Shown piece after piece: positions 1 through 7,537 of a stretch of DNA of 64,000 bases. Origin of the DNA: Dysosmobacter sp. Marseille-Q4140 (GTDB lineage: Bacteria > Bacillota > Clostridia > Oscillospirales > Oscillospiraceae). Below the pieces are notes generated by a model, which was given only the letters and a program-made list of their open reading frames with translations, was not told where the DNA came from and did no database searches. The translations under genes were made by a program, and so were the position numbers. Location: assembly GCA_018228705.1 (NCBI GenBank), contig CP073694.1, positions 930,001-994,000 on the forward strand, given 5' to 3'. Numbering within the stretch: position 1 is the stretch's first letter; each line of letters opens with the position of its first letter.

Positions 1-734
1 ATGTCCCTCCATGTGGGGCCCGGCATATCCCGGATGTCGCTCTGAACCCGGTATGTCATCAGCAGAGGAACCGCCAGCGGCGCGTCTTTCCTCACCAACA
101 GAACATACTCATGGACAATGGGGATGAACTTGCCGCTGTAAACTCGCTGGTCGGACATACAATTATGCTGGGCTTTGATAATGACATTCTCCAGCACACC
201 GGGCTTCGTCAGCTCAAAAAGCATGCTGAAAAGTCTCCCTTTCTTCTTGATGTCACCTACAAGGACGGCCATCCGTCCCCCCTGCTCCAAGGCGCAAAAC
301 TGCTTCATCATGCAGTAATTCATAGCCTGAACAAAGCTCTCCCAGGTGGCGATGCGGGAGAGATCAAACTGGCGCGGATCGTAGCCATAGCGCTGTTGGA
401 CTTCACTGGCCCGATACATCACATCCGAATACTGGATGATATCCCAGTATGGCGGATGCCAGAAGATGAACTCAGGGCGCTCCTTAATGTCGGTGTGCAG
501 CAGGTCAAACCCGCTGTGCAGATCGTAGGTATGGCTGACGATCCCCATGGTGCGTGCGGCATCGGCGGTAGTATTGCTGCCGCACATATAGTCACAGACC
601 TCATGCGGCCGGAAATGGGCGATCAGATCTTCGATCAGTTTGGGGGAGCAGTTGCCGCGGTAGCGATTGTTTCCGCCCTGTCCCCGCTCTGGATAGGATA
701 CGACGCTGGTCAAAGCCTTATTTTGCTTCATCAT
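1..734 (-). CDS. DNA methylase-like protein, partial (runs off the window)
   Basis: About 244 residues of a minus-strand protein are visible before the window edge. It carries an AdoMet-binding-like segment (CDYMCGSNTTADAA, near residue 50) followed by HPPYWDII near residue 98. This is the motif I then motif IV order of N6-adenine/N4-cytosine DNA methylases, but the first residue of the usual [DNS]PPY tetrad is His. The start at 734 is chosen because GGAGG lies 10 bases upstream. The product would modify DNA if active; His in place of Asp/Asn/Ser makes activity uncertain. It is the last visible gene of the long minus operon, just after a terminator that follows the HipA-like gene. Confidence 0.7.
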   Translation of the reverse strand, partial: MMKQNKALTSVVSYPERGQGGNNRYRGNCSPKLIEDLIAHFRPHEVCDYMCGSNTTADAARTMGIVSHTYDLHSGFDLLHTDIKERPEFIFWHPPYWDIIQYSDVMYRASEVQQRYGYDPRQFDLSRIATWESFVQAMNYCMMKQFCALEQGGRMAVLVGDIKKKGRLFSMLFELTKPGVLENVIIKAQHNCMSDQRVYSGKFIPIVHEYVLLVRKDAPLAVPLLMTYRVQSDIRDMPGPTWRD

Positions 735-756
735 TTGTTGAGTTCCTCCCATCATA

Positions 757-796
757 ACGCAAAAATGAGGACCACAGGCATGTGCCTGTGGTCCCC
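757..796 (-). terminator. Intrinsic terminator after the HipA-like gene
   Basis: A 12-bp perfect inverted repeat (GGACCACAGGCA and its complement, 769-794) is followed on the minus strand by a T-rich run (TCATTTTTGCG). It lies between the HipA-like gene and the methylase gene. Confidence 0.7.
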
Positions 797-821
797 AAAA
801 CCATTGTGAATTGCTTCCAGT

Positions 822-1919
822 CTACGCCAGGATCTGCCTGATCCGCTCCCGCACGATACCGCTCAGGGCATCCAGCCGCATCTGCTCCGCCTGGATCTTC
901 GGGTGCTGCCGGAAGGTAAAATCCCGCGTCCGCTCCAGGTCTGCCCGGATCTCATCCGTCAGCAGTCCCCGGGCGGTCAGGATGAAGTCCCTGCCAATCC
1001 GCGGGCGGCACCGGGCGATATACCAGTCGGGCGCTGCCAGCTGGTCGTTGTCCAGCTCCGGCAGCAAGCTCTTGTTGTTGTCAAATACCGGCGCCATCTG
1101 AAGAACTTCCATGGTGGCGGTGTCGAACAGGACGCCGAAATTCCCATAATGCCGGTCCGGATTTAGGATAATCGCGTCCAGTATGCACATACGCCGGAAA
1201 GCGTCCTCGCTCCCGATCCCGCGAAAATATTGCAGGAGGTCGGGGATCGTATGCTCAGCGCCGTGGAACACCGCGCTTGCCTTGGCCAGCCCTACCGGTT
1301 CACTTGTGAACAACGGGCACTTGGAGATCAGTTTCCCATGGTAGTAATCCAGATCATACAAAACCGCCTGCCGGCAGATGCCTTCCGCCAGCTGCGACGC
1401 CAGGAACTCGGACAGAGGCTCGATCTCCAGGAAAGCGCTGCCGCTCTTATAGAGCTTGATCCCGCTCTCCTCCCGGATCCAGCACTTGGCGTAGTAACCG
1501 TCTGTCCCGAACTCAGGGGAGGTAGAGGAAAAATCCGTCTCACTGACGGTGCCGTCAAAGGCGGCCTCGCTGATCACTTCGCTGAAGGGATTGGTGTAGA
1601 GGGATACATCCCGCCACTGCAGAACCTCCCCCTGCCGCTTCACCCAGAAGGTGTCGTTCAGGGACAGGGCGCGGGTCACCTGCAGGAAACCCTCCAGATC
1701 ATCACAGCCATACTGCTCCAGAAGCTGACGGATGTGCTCCCGATGCTTGGGGGCCTTCCGATGCTCCAGGAATGCAGCCAGACCGCGATAGCCGATGGGG
1801 CGGTAGTCCACATGCCAGGTGCCTTCAAAGAACTCCGGCTCGTCAAACTCATTCCTGCGGCAGGTGAAATCCAATACCGGGATATCCTGATTCATCAGGA
1901 CATATTCCGTCGCCGCCAT
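822..1919 (-). CDS. HipA-like serine/threonine kinase (stand-alone)
   Basis: This is a 365-residue protein of the HipA/PI3K-like kinase fold. The catalytic loop LNPDRHYGNFG and the downstream metal-binding segment APVFDNNKS are both present near the C-terminal third, matching the family N-x-D-x-H-x-x-N-F and DFD-type motifs. HipA kinases phosphorylate a translation-linked target such as glutamyl-tRNA synthetase; the target here is unknown. Start 1919 is preferred because AGGGGGG lies about 9 bases upstream and the N-terminus (MAATEYVLMNQDIPVL) matches relatives from gut clostridia as I remember them. The frame stays open to a GTG at 2039 without a good ribosome site. No HipB-type HTH partner is adjacent. 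Confidence 0.85.
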   Translation of the reverse strand: MAATEYVLMNQDIPVLDFTCRRNEFDEPEFFEGTWHVDYRPIGYRGLAAFLEHRKAPKHREHIRQLLEQYGCDDLEGFLQVTRALSLNDTFWVKRQGEVLQWRDVSLYTNPFSEVISEAAFDGTVSETDFSSTSPEFGTDGYYAKCWIREESGIKLYKSGSAFLEIEPLSEFLASQLAEGICRQAVLYDLDYYHGKLISKCPLFTSEPVGLAKASAVFHGAEHTIPDLLQYFRGIGSEDAFRRMCILDAIILNPDRHYGNFGVLFDTATMEVLQMAPVFDNNKSLLPELDNDQLAAPDWYIARCRPRIGRDFILTARGLLTDEIRADLERTRDFTFRQHPKIQAEQMRLDALSGIVRERIRQILA

Positions 1920-2050
1920 GCCTGCTGACCCCCCTTCCCGCCGAATGATATTATTATACACAGCTTTCGCATGATCCGCAACATCCTCGTACCGTTTCAA
2001 GGGCAGTTTACCATGCCTGCTGATTTTAGATTTAACCACAGAAAGGGCCG

Positions 2051-2488
2051 TCAGCCGCCGTTCTCCACTTCCTGGTAGTCAACATCCACCACCTCGTCCG
2101 TAAGCATCCCGACATATCGCCCGAACATGGCAGCGAGATGTTCTTCTGTCAGATCCCGATCCGCCTGCGTCAGCGCCCAGGGGTACCGCGGCTGGTAAAT
2201 CAGGTAGGTCCTGCTGTCGCAATTGTCACAGGCAGTCAGGCACAGGCCCTCCGCCTCTTCAATCACTTTCTGCAGAATGGTTGCCAGGCCAAGCATAAAG
2301 TCCTGGTCGAACTCCATATAGTCATCCCAAACTGGCTCGCTGATGGAGCATTCCTCCAGCCACCTGTGTATCTCCCGGTCCAGGTTGGGCGCCAATTTCA
2401 GCATGGACTCCAGGCGCGTAACATCCCGCGTCTTGATGTCATCCACGCAGATTCCGTACCCGTAATTGTGCCAAGTCGTGTAACTCAA
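2051..2488 (-). CDS. Conserved hypothetical protein, acidic, 145 aa
   Basis: The product is acidic and has no signal peptide or membrane segment. It begins MSYTTWHNYGYGICVDD and has a C-x2-C pair (CDNCDSR) in the middle. It overlaps the upstream cysteine-rich gene by 4 bases (ATGA), so the two are probably translationally coupled. I do not recognise a domain. The gene at 5775-6482 starts with a similar MSYTA segment, but further likeness is not obvious. Confidence 0.75.
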   Translation of the reverse strand: MSYTTWHNYGYGICVDDIKTRDVTRLESMLKLAPNLDREIHRWLEECSISEPVWDDYMEFDQDFMLGLATILQKVIEEAEGLCLTACDNCDSRTYLIYQPRYPWALTQADRDLTEEHLAAMFGRYVGMLTDEVVDVDYQEVENGG

Positions 2489-3102
2489 GATTTTTCAGCC
2501 TCCTCTTTCTTCTGTCGCTTTTGAAGTGCCCTGATCCGCAGATCACGGTTTGAGAGAAACCGCTCGCCGTTTTCCCAGAGGTATTCCGAAGCGAAATACG
2601 TCAGGGCGCCGCCCAGGGCGCCCAGTGTCTGCATGGCGCTCAGAGATGTCTCCAGGGTCTTATAAGTGCCAAGGTGCCAGCGTTTCTTCTCGCACTCCGG
2701 CTGAATCCTGCCTTCTGCGTAGCAATCAAGATAAATTCCCTCACTACCGCCAAACTGAACCTCAGTTACCACATCAAAGTCATCGCAGGTGATCTCTTTG
2801 GGGCTATCGTAGGTATCAGGGCTAAAGTAGTCCAGAATTGCCTCTGCGGATTGAAACTGCCCATTATCCACAACCATTTGATGGATACCCTTCATCAGCA
2901 TTTCTCTGGTATCGCGCTTGACCTTGATTTTTAGGCCTGGGTCATCCCGCAGATACGCTTTGCAGTTTTCAGCTGTATTGCAACCTCCAAAACGATGCCG
3001 CACCTGACTTGATGGATGTCCGCAACAGAGAGTGGGATCGTTTTCCGGCCCGGTTGCGGCGCGCCAGGCGCACCACAAGCAATTTCGTTCATTGCATTTC
3101 AT
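2485..3102 (-). CDS. Cysteine-rich hypothetical protein, 205 aa
   Basis: The N-terminal 50 residues hold several cysteines (CNERNCLWCAW, LCCGH, CNTAENC) that look like metal ligands; the remainder is a mixed soluble region ending in a basic tail. Start 3102 is set by AGGAGG six bases upstream; a TTG 18 bases earlier lies ahead of that site and is unlikely. The gene sits between the AAA+ ATPase and the 145-aa gene in the same operon. The function is unknown; a zinc-binding role is inference. Confidence 0.75.
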   Translation of the reverse strand: MKCNERNCLWCAWRAATGPENDPTLCCGHPSSQVRHRFGGCNTAENCKAYLRDDPGLKIKVKRDTREMLMKGIHQMVVDNGQFQSAEAILDYFSPDTYDSPKEITCDDFDVVTEVQFGGSEGIYLDCYAEGRIQPECEKKRWHLGTYKTLETSLSAMQTLGALGGALTYFASEYLWENGERFLSNRDLRIRALQKRQKKEEAEKS

Positions 3103-3137
3103 ATGGAGCCTCCTAAGCAATATGTCGGTTTTGATAA

Positions 3138-3170
3138 AGAGAGGGGCGGATCGAATCCAACCCCTCTCTT
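3138..3170 (-). terminator. Hairpin after the AAA+ ATPase gene
   Basis: The inverted repeat AGAGAGGGG ... CCCCTCTCT is followed on the minus strand by TTTATCAAAA. It lies directly after the stop of the ATPase gene and before the ribosome site of the next gene. The T-tract is modest, so it may attenuate rather than stop transcription. Confidence 0.5.
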
Positions 3171-3181
3171 GCAGTACGGCT

Positions 3182-4291
3182 TTACGCCGTCAGATAATGA
3201 AGGTTCCGCTCTGCGGCTCTGGTCAACGAAAGATAGTCCGGCACCAGTTTCTTAATCTCCGCCACCGTTTCCTCCTCGTAATAATCAATGTAGTCCAGGG
3301 AGAGCGCCTCCGCGGGCACGATGGTCGCATGGCGTTCATAGTCATAGACGCACATCTGCGGATCAAACTCGACGATTAACAGGTCGCGGCCATGCTCATC
3401 TTGCAGGCAGACACGCTCAGGCCTGTCATCGCCGAACAGATCCAACTGGCAGCGCTTGGCTGTCATCGTTCTGCCGCCATGGAAGTGCAGTGTGACGTTG
3501 TAGCACTCCTCGTGGAGATTGATGATGTTGAGATCCTGAATCGCTTTCTCGAAGGGGAGTCCCAGGTTCAACTCAAACGCAATCGCCCTCAGGCAGTCAT
3601 AGTTCAGCGCCACCTTTTTGGAAAACAGGATAACCTTTCTAATCTCACCGATATAGGCTGGTCTGAGCTTATCGGTGAGATACGCCTGGATCTCCTCCGG
3701 GGAAGGATAGTCAAACCGGAAGTGGTAGTGGAACCGTCCCGGACGATTCACAAGGTAGTCGTTGAGCTTATACAGGCTGTTGCAGGTGATGATGAAAAGC
3801 TTTTTCCCTTGAGCGGTCCCATCGAACATGCTCAGCAACGCTGACTGTGGATCCGCCTCATTGGCGCCAGGGCAGACGCTGCCGAAGGTCTTGTCAAATT
3901 CATCGAACAGAAAGACCACTTCCTGCTCAATCGACTCGATGTAGGCAGCAATGCCGGGGATGTACTGGTCAATGATGATGACGGGATAGCCGGCATCCTG
4001 CGCCTTAGCGGACAAAAGCCGGGCAAACAGGGACTTCCCGATCCCTTTGGAGCCGCTGAGGATGACGCCCAGATTCCGCTCAAACATCGTGAATGCTTTG
4101 AGAACCTTGTCAGCCTTTTCCGGGTGAATCCCATACACCTTTTCCGTAACGGCAAGCCTGGAGCGTGCCTCCAGATAGAAACCGCTCATCTTGTCAAAAC
4201 GAACGGTGTAAGTATTAACCGGGAGCTTGTCATAGGCCTTGAGAGAGTCCTCGTGGATCTCATACCGCTTTCCAATGCTGATAGCTTTCAT
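3182..4291 (-). CDS. AAA+ ATPase, single module
   Basis: This is a 369-residue AAA+ protein with Walker A GSKGIGKS (residues 80-87), Walker B VVFLFDEFD (125-133), a sensor-like IITCN and an arginine-finger-like NRPGRFHYHF. About 80 residues precede the ATPase core and a C-terminal extension of about 120 residues follows. Start 4291 is chosen because AGGAG is 9 bases upstream; upstream Met codons lack such a site. The fold suggests a remodelling or motor ATPase acting on nucleic acid or protein. It lies between PcfJ and the cysteine-rich gene. Its substrate is unknown. Confidence 0.85.
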   Translation of the reverse strand: MKAISIGKRYEIHEDSLKAYDKLPVNTYTVRFDKMSGFYLEARSRLAVTEKVYGIHPEKADKVLKAFTMFERNLGVILSGSKGIGKSLFARLLSAKAQDAGYPVIIIDQYIPGIAAYIESIEQEVVFLFDEFDKTFGSVCPGANEADPQSALLSMFDGTAQGKKLFIITCNSLYKLNDYLVNRPGRFHYHFRFDYPSPEEIQAYLTDKLRPAYIGEIRKVILFSKKVALNYDCLRAIAFELNLGLPFEKAIQDLNIINLHEECYNVTLHFHGGRTMTAKRCQLDLFGDDRPERVCLQDEHGRDLLIVEFDPQMCVYDYERHATIVPAEALSLDYIDYYEEETVAEIKKLVPDYLSLTRAAERNLHYLTA

Positions 4292-4363
4292 GTAGAATGT
4301 TCTCCTTTCGTAATCCATTTTGCCACCCAACCGTGGCTGTTACTTGTAGTAGTTGTCTATTTT

Positions 4364-4440
4364 GGTGTAGGAGGGCAAATTGCCGCATGCAGGCCGGCCA
4401 CAAGCGCACTTATGCCGGCCTGCATGTAGTTCCCTACACC
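4364..4440 (-). terminator. Long inverted repeat after the PcfJ gene
   Basis: Nested arms GGTGTAGG/CCTACACC (outer) and CATGCAGGCCGGC/GCCGGCCTGCATG (4386-4398 and 4414-4426) form a long hairpin starting inside the last codons of the PcfJ gene. There is no clear T-run, so this is an RNA hairpin or weak terminator rather than a certain intrinsic terminator. Confidence 0.45.
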
Positions 4441-5672
4441 GCAATCTGAATATCCTTCTCCCTGCCCCACTGCACCAGGAACCTGCGCTCCTGGTCCGTG
4501 ATCGGCCGCCGGTTGAATCCCTGCGCCTGGCAGATCTGTTTTCCGCTCAGCTGCAGCGTTACCAAAGACCGATCCGGAGCGCCCCGGCGCCGCAGAAACA
4601 GGATATGGCACTCCCCTCCTGCTACACGGTCAATATACTGGCCGACACAGTGACTCAGGTTGATCCCCTCCTCCGCCAGTTCCTCCGGCTTAGTGGGGAC
4701 CACAATGCAGTACCCGCTTCCGGAGTAGGCCAGGTCCTTGATAGACTCATTCTGCTGCTCAAAGTCCTCGCACTTGGCAAGCAGCCTGGCCTGATTGACC
4801 TTGAGCGCCATAATGTCATGCTCAGTCTTGAAATGCGTGGGATACTTCTCTTTGACCTTTCCGTAGAATTTCTGCTGCATCTCCAGGTAATCCAGGTATT
4901 CTACGAAGAAACTTTTGGTCACGCTGGCATATCCCTGGGCATAAAGGTCAAACAGAATGTAGTCGATGAACCGTCGCAGATTGACGCGGTGGGGCGATGC
5001 CATGACCTTGAGAAACCAGCCCGGGTCGTGCGAAATCTGGCGTTCATAGTAGGAATAGCCATTTTGGTTGAAATCCAGCTCCATAATCCCGGACTGGACG
5101 AGTTTTTCGGCAAAGAACATAGCCTCATTGGCTCCGTACTGCTCCTCGATCCAGAAGATGGCCGGAATGCTCGCCTGGTATTTCTTTCGATCCGCCATAC
5201 TGGGAAACATATTGTAAAGTCTGATAAAGAGCTTGCTGTTCTGCTTCCAGTAGCGAGTGTACCAGGTGGGATCAAAGGTATTGACCAGGACGTTATGCCG
5301 GCACATGTCCGTCAGGGTTTCGTCGGTGATGACCTGCATGATCAGGCCGACGGACTCACGGTAGAGATTGCTCAGCCAGTGTACCTCATGCAGGGCGACC
5401 ATCCCGTCCTTCAGTTCCCGGAGGAACGTGTTCAGGCTCTGTTCCTTCAGTTCTTCGATGTGCCCGGTCTTGCAGTCCTTGATGTAATAGAGGCCCTTGC
5501 TCACCAGGATCACCAGTTCCCGGTCCGTGGTTGCCGTCCGCCGCTTAATGATAAAGTCCGTGTTGTTCTCCAGCACGACCTCATACTGGGCGGAACCTTT
5601 CACGGCTGCACTTTGCATGTCGATGATGTAGTCCTTCAGCGACACAGTTTTCGACACATTTTCGCTCGCCAT
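4434..5672 (-). CDS. PcfJ-like protein
   Basis: This is a 412-residue protein whose last 100 residues match the PcfJ domain seen on Gram-positive conjugative plasmids. Recognisable parts are the VPTKPEELAEEG segment, LSHCVGQY with a conserved Cys, and a beta-rich segment with LFLRRRG. The N-terminal 300 residues are helical. PcfJ is encoded in the conjugation/regulation region of plasmids such as pCF10; its biochemical role is not established. Start 5672 is fixed by GGAGG eight bases upstream. Its presence is one of the main hints that the window belongs to a conjugative element. Confidence 0.85.
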   Translation of the reverse strand: MASENVSKTVSLKDYIIDMQSAAVKGSAQYEVVLENNTDFIIKRRTATTDRELVILVSKGLYYIKDCKTGHIEELKEQSLNTFLRELKDGMVALHEVHWLSNLYRESVGLIMQVITDETLTDMCRHNVLVNTFDPTWYTRYWKQNSKLFIRLYNMFPSMADRKKYQASIPAIFWIEEQYGANEAMFFAEKLVQSGIMELDFNQNGYSYYERQISHDPGWFLKVMASPHRVNLRRFIDYILFDLYAQGYASVTKSFFVEYLDYLEMQQKFYGKVKEKYPTHFKTEHDIMALKVNQARLLAKCEDFEQQNESIKDLAYSGSGYCIVVPTKPEELAEEGINLSHCVGQYIDRVAGGECHILFLRRRGAPDRSLVTLQLSGKQICQAQGFNRRPITDQERRFLVQWGREKDIQIAV

Positions 5673-5726
5673 ACGAGCACCCTCCATTCTAAAATAGTTT
5701 TTGATGCGGAATTCATCGTTACAGAC

Positions 5727-5757
5727 GCGGCCCGGGCTGAGAAACAGCCCAGGCCGC
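5727..5757 (-). terminator. GC-rich hairpin
   Basis: GCGGCCcGGGCTG and CAGCCCaGGCCGC form a 13-bp stem with a 5-base loop between the 235-aa gene and the PcfJ gene. No U-tract follows on the minus strand; on the plus strand ATTTCTT follows. It is probably an intercistronic RNA hairpin. Confidence 0.4.
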
Positions 5758-5774
5758 ATTTCTTGATGCGTGAT

Positions 5775-6482
5775 TTACTCGCCCTCATCAGGATGCGCAC
5801 TTTCTCCGCCGTCCTGCCAAATACCGGCAGCGACTCCATGCTCATGGAGCCGCCTGCCGCTCAAGGCGAGCAGAACGCCATCCGGGTCATGCGCTTCAAA
5901 GGCTTTGAGAAGGTCGCGCGCCTTATCCTCATACGGGCGGTCATCATAGATCACCTGCCGGCGGATCTCCTCGATCAAGCGCTCCAGATTCTGCTTGCTC
6001 TCCTCGAACTGAGGCCTCGGTTCATCATAGCAGATGCGGCCGCTCCGCTCAGTCCATTCCCCGCCGGCAAAAACATGGCACCATAAATCACCTTCTTCAC
6101 CGCGGTAGGAAATAAAGCCTTTTGCTGTAAAGGGAACCAGCGTATTCAGCAGTTCCAGAATCATGTCCTCATAGTAGTTGTTGTAATATGACAGCTCAAT
6201 AGACAAGGCCACATCATTCGGGTTTCGCTCCACCTCAGTGAACCCTGCCTCTTTGAAAACAACCGTAAGCCACCAGAAGGGGTCATTGTACTTTAACATC
6301 GCCTGAGTGAGTTCTTGATACTCCCTCTCAATTTGGTAAGCCATATCATCTCCGCACTGCGCCAAGTCAGCCGTACGGAGTCTGTCATACCGGGTCAGCA
6401 GAGCTTTCTGGAGATCTTTTTGTTCCTCGGCGGACACGGCATTCAGAGTAATGGAGCCGGAGCCGATAGCTGTGTAGCTCAT
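5775..6482 (-). CDS. Hypothetical acidic protein, 235 aa
   Basis: The product is soluble and acidic, beginning MSYTAIGSGSITLNAVSAEE, with aromatic-rich stretches (DPFWWLTVVF, YYNNYYEDM) and a heptad-like helical part near residues 165-190. No domain is recognised. GGGGGAA precedes the start by 8 bases. It is co-directional with the sigma-like gene (18-base gap) and PcfJ. A role tied to the host element rather than to metabolism is suggested only by position. Confidence 0.7.
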   Translation of the reverse strand: MSYTAIGSGSITLNAVSAEEQKDLQKALLTRYDRLRTADLAQCGDDMAYQIEREYQELTQAMLKYNDPFWWLTVVFKEAGFTEVERNPNDVALSIELSYYNNYYEDMILELLNTLVPFTAKGFISYRGEEGDLWCHVFAGGEWTERSGRICYDEPRPQFEESKQNLERLIEEIRRQVIYDDRPYEDKARDLLKAFEAHDPDGVLLALSGRRLHEHGVAAGIWQDGGESAHPDEGE

Positions 6483-6500
6483 GTGGATATTCCCCCAATT

Positions 6501-7040
6501 TTACAGCCCAAACCTGGCCGTTCTGTATGTGCTGAGATAGAAGTCGCGCAGTTTTTCCAGCGCGGCGTCAAAACTGTTCTTCTCAGATCTCCGTGCGGGT
6601 TTCATCCCATCCAGATAATCGAGCACCGCACGGCGCTCCTGAGGCTCCAGTCTGGCCAAGGCCTGCCGCAGACGCTTCTCCCGGATCAGGTCATCGTCGC
6701 TGCCCGTTTCGGCAACAGCGGGATACTCATAGTCCTCCGACAGTTCCTGGGACAGGACGCCAGGTGCAAAGCCTTCACAGGCCATAATGCCATGGGGCTT
6801 GTTGCGCCGCTTGATGGTCAGGACTGCATACTGAAGTTTCGCCCAGATGTGAACGGTAATCGAATCGCAGCGCCGGTCATCGTAGGTGTCGATGGCCTGG
6901 AGCGCGGCAATGGCCAGTTCCTGGTAGACGTCGTCCAGTTCCAGATGCAGGGCATACAGCAAAAGCCGGTGGCGGCGCAGCGTGCGGTTGATCAGATCAA
7001 TATTTTCCATGAAGATATGGTTTCTTGTCATGGTATCCAT
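6501..7040 (-). CDS. Sigma-70-like (ECF-type) RNA polymerase sigma factor
   Basis: This 179-residue protein has a region-2-like N-terminal half (residues 20-85: RHRLLLYALHLELDDVYQEL, then a basic KLQYAVLTIKRR stretch) and a short region-4-like C-terminal helix pair around LARLEPQERRAVLDYLDG. That layout fits a small sigma or sigma-like factor, which would direct RNA polymerase to element promoters. Start 7040 is chosen because AAAGGAG is seven bases upstream; earlier Met codons lack a site. The region-4 helices are degenerate, so DNA recognition may be altered. Confidence 0.65.
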   Translation of the reverse strand: MDTMTRNHIFMENIDLINRTLRRHRLLLYALHLELDDVYQELAIAALQAIDTYDDRRCDSITVHIWAKLQYAVLTIKRRNKPHGIMACEGFAPGVLSQELSEDYEYPAVAETGSDDDLIREKRLRQALARLEPQERRAVLDYLDGMKPARRSEKNSFDAALEKLRDFYLSTYRTARFGL

Positions 7041-7142
7041 GTGGGATCTCCTTTCCTTGACGGGCGGCATGATGCGGCCGGCCCGTTCTTCGTTTTTTTG
7101 AAAATCTGTTTGGCAGAGGATTTGTTTGCCAGGCTTATGCGC

Positions 7143-7472
7143 TCAGGCCGGCACACGGTCAGCGACCAGGGGAAGGTCGAACAGGAGCCAAAACAGCTCC
7201 TCCGACAGCGCCTCAGCAGGCATCCCCTTGTAGTACCACAACAGCCGGGGGTCCTGCCCGTCCAGCGTAATGATGACCGGCACCTTTCCGCACGGCTGAT
7301 ACGCCAGCGGCGCCACTTCGACCGCAATTCCAGCCGGATGAAACACCGGCTCCAGCACCGCCTGCACATACCGCGCGATACCTGCGGGGTCCTCACCCGC
7401 CTCCACGGGGCAGCAGACGGCAGACACGGTCAGGGAAACGCCAAGAGAACTATCCATCGCGTTTTTTACCAT
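7143..7472 (-). CDS. Hypothetical protein, 109 aa
   Basis: This is a small soluble protein with a hydrophobic core pattern (VSLTVSAVCCPVE, VPVIITLDGQDPRLLWYY) and an acidic/leucine-rich C-terminus. AAGGAG lies nine bases before the ATG. It sits between the VWA gene and the sigma-like gene in the same operon. No family is recognised. Confidence 0.65.
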   Translation of the reverse strand: MVKNAMDSSLGVSLTVSAVCCPVEAGEDPAGIARYVQAVLEPVFHPAGIAVEVAPLAYQPCGKVPVIITLDGQDPRLLWYYKGMPAEALSEELFWLLFDLPLVADRVPA

Positions 7473-7498
7473 GATCAGATACTCCTTCCGTAAACGGA

Positions 7499-7530
7499 CA
7501 GGGGAAAGCCGCTTGTGCGGCCCTCCCCTG
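7499..7530 (-). terminator. Hairpin after the VWA gene
   Basis: AGGGGAgGGCCGC and GCGGCttTCCCCT pair around a short loop directly downstream of the VWA gene on the minus strand. There is no T-run, so it is better read as an RNA-stabilising or weak terminator hairpin. Confidence 0.35.
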
Positions 7531-7537
7531 CTGTCAA

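Noticed and set aside
4380-6086. Long plus-strand open frame (568 codons) opposite PcfJ and its neighbour
   Set aside because: It is antisense to genes with clear ribosome sites and domains; its translation has no recognisable motif and arises from GC-rich codon third positions.
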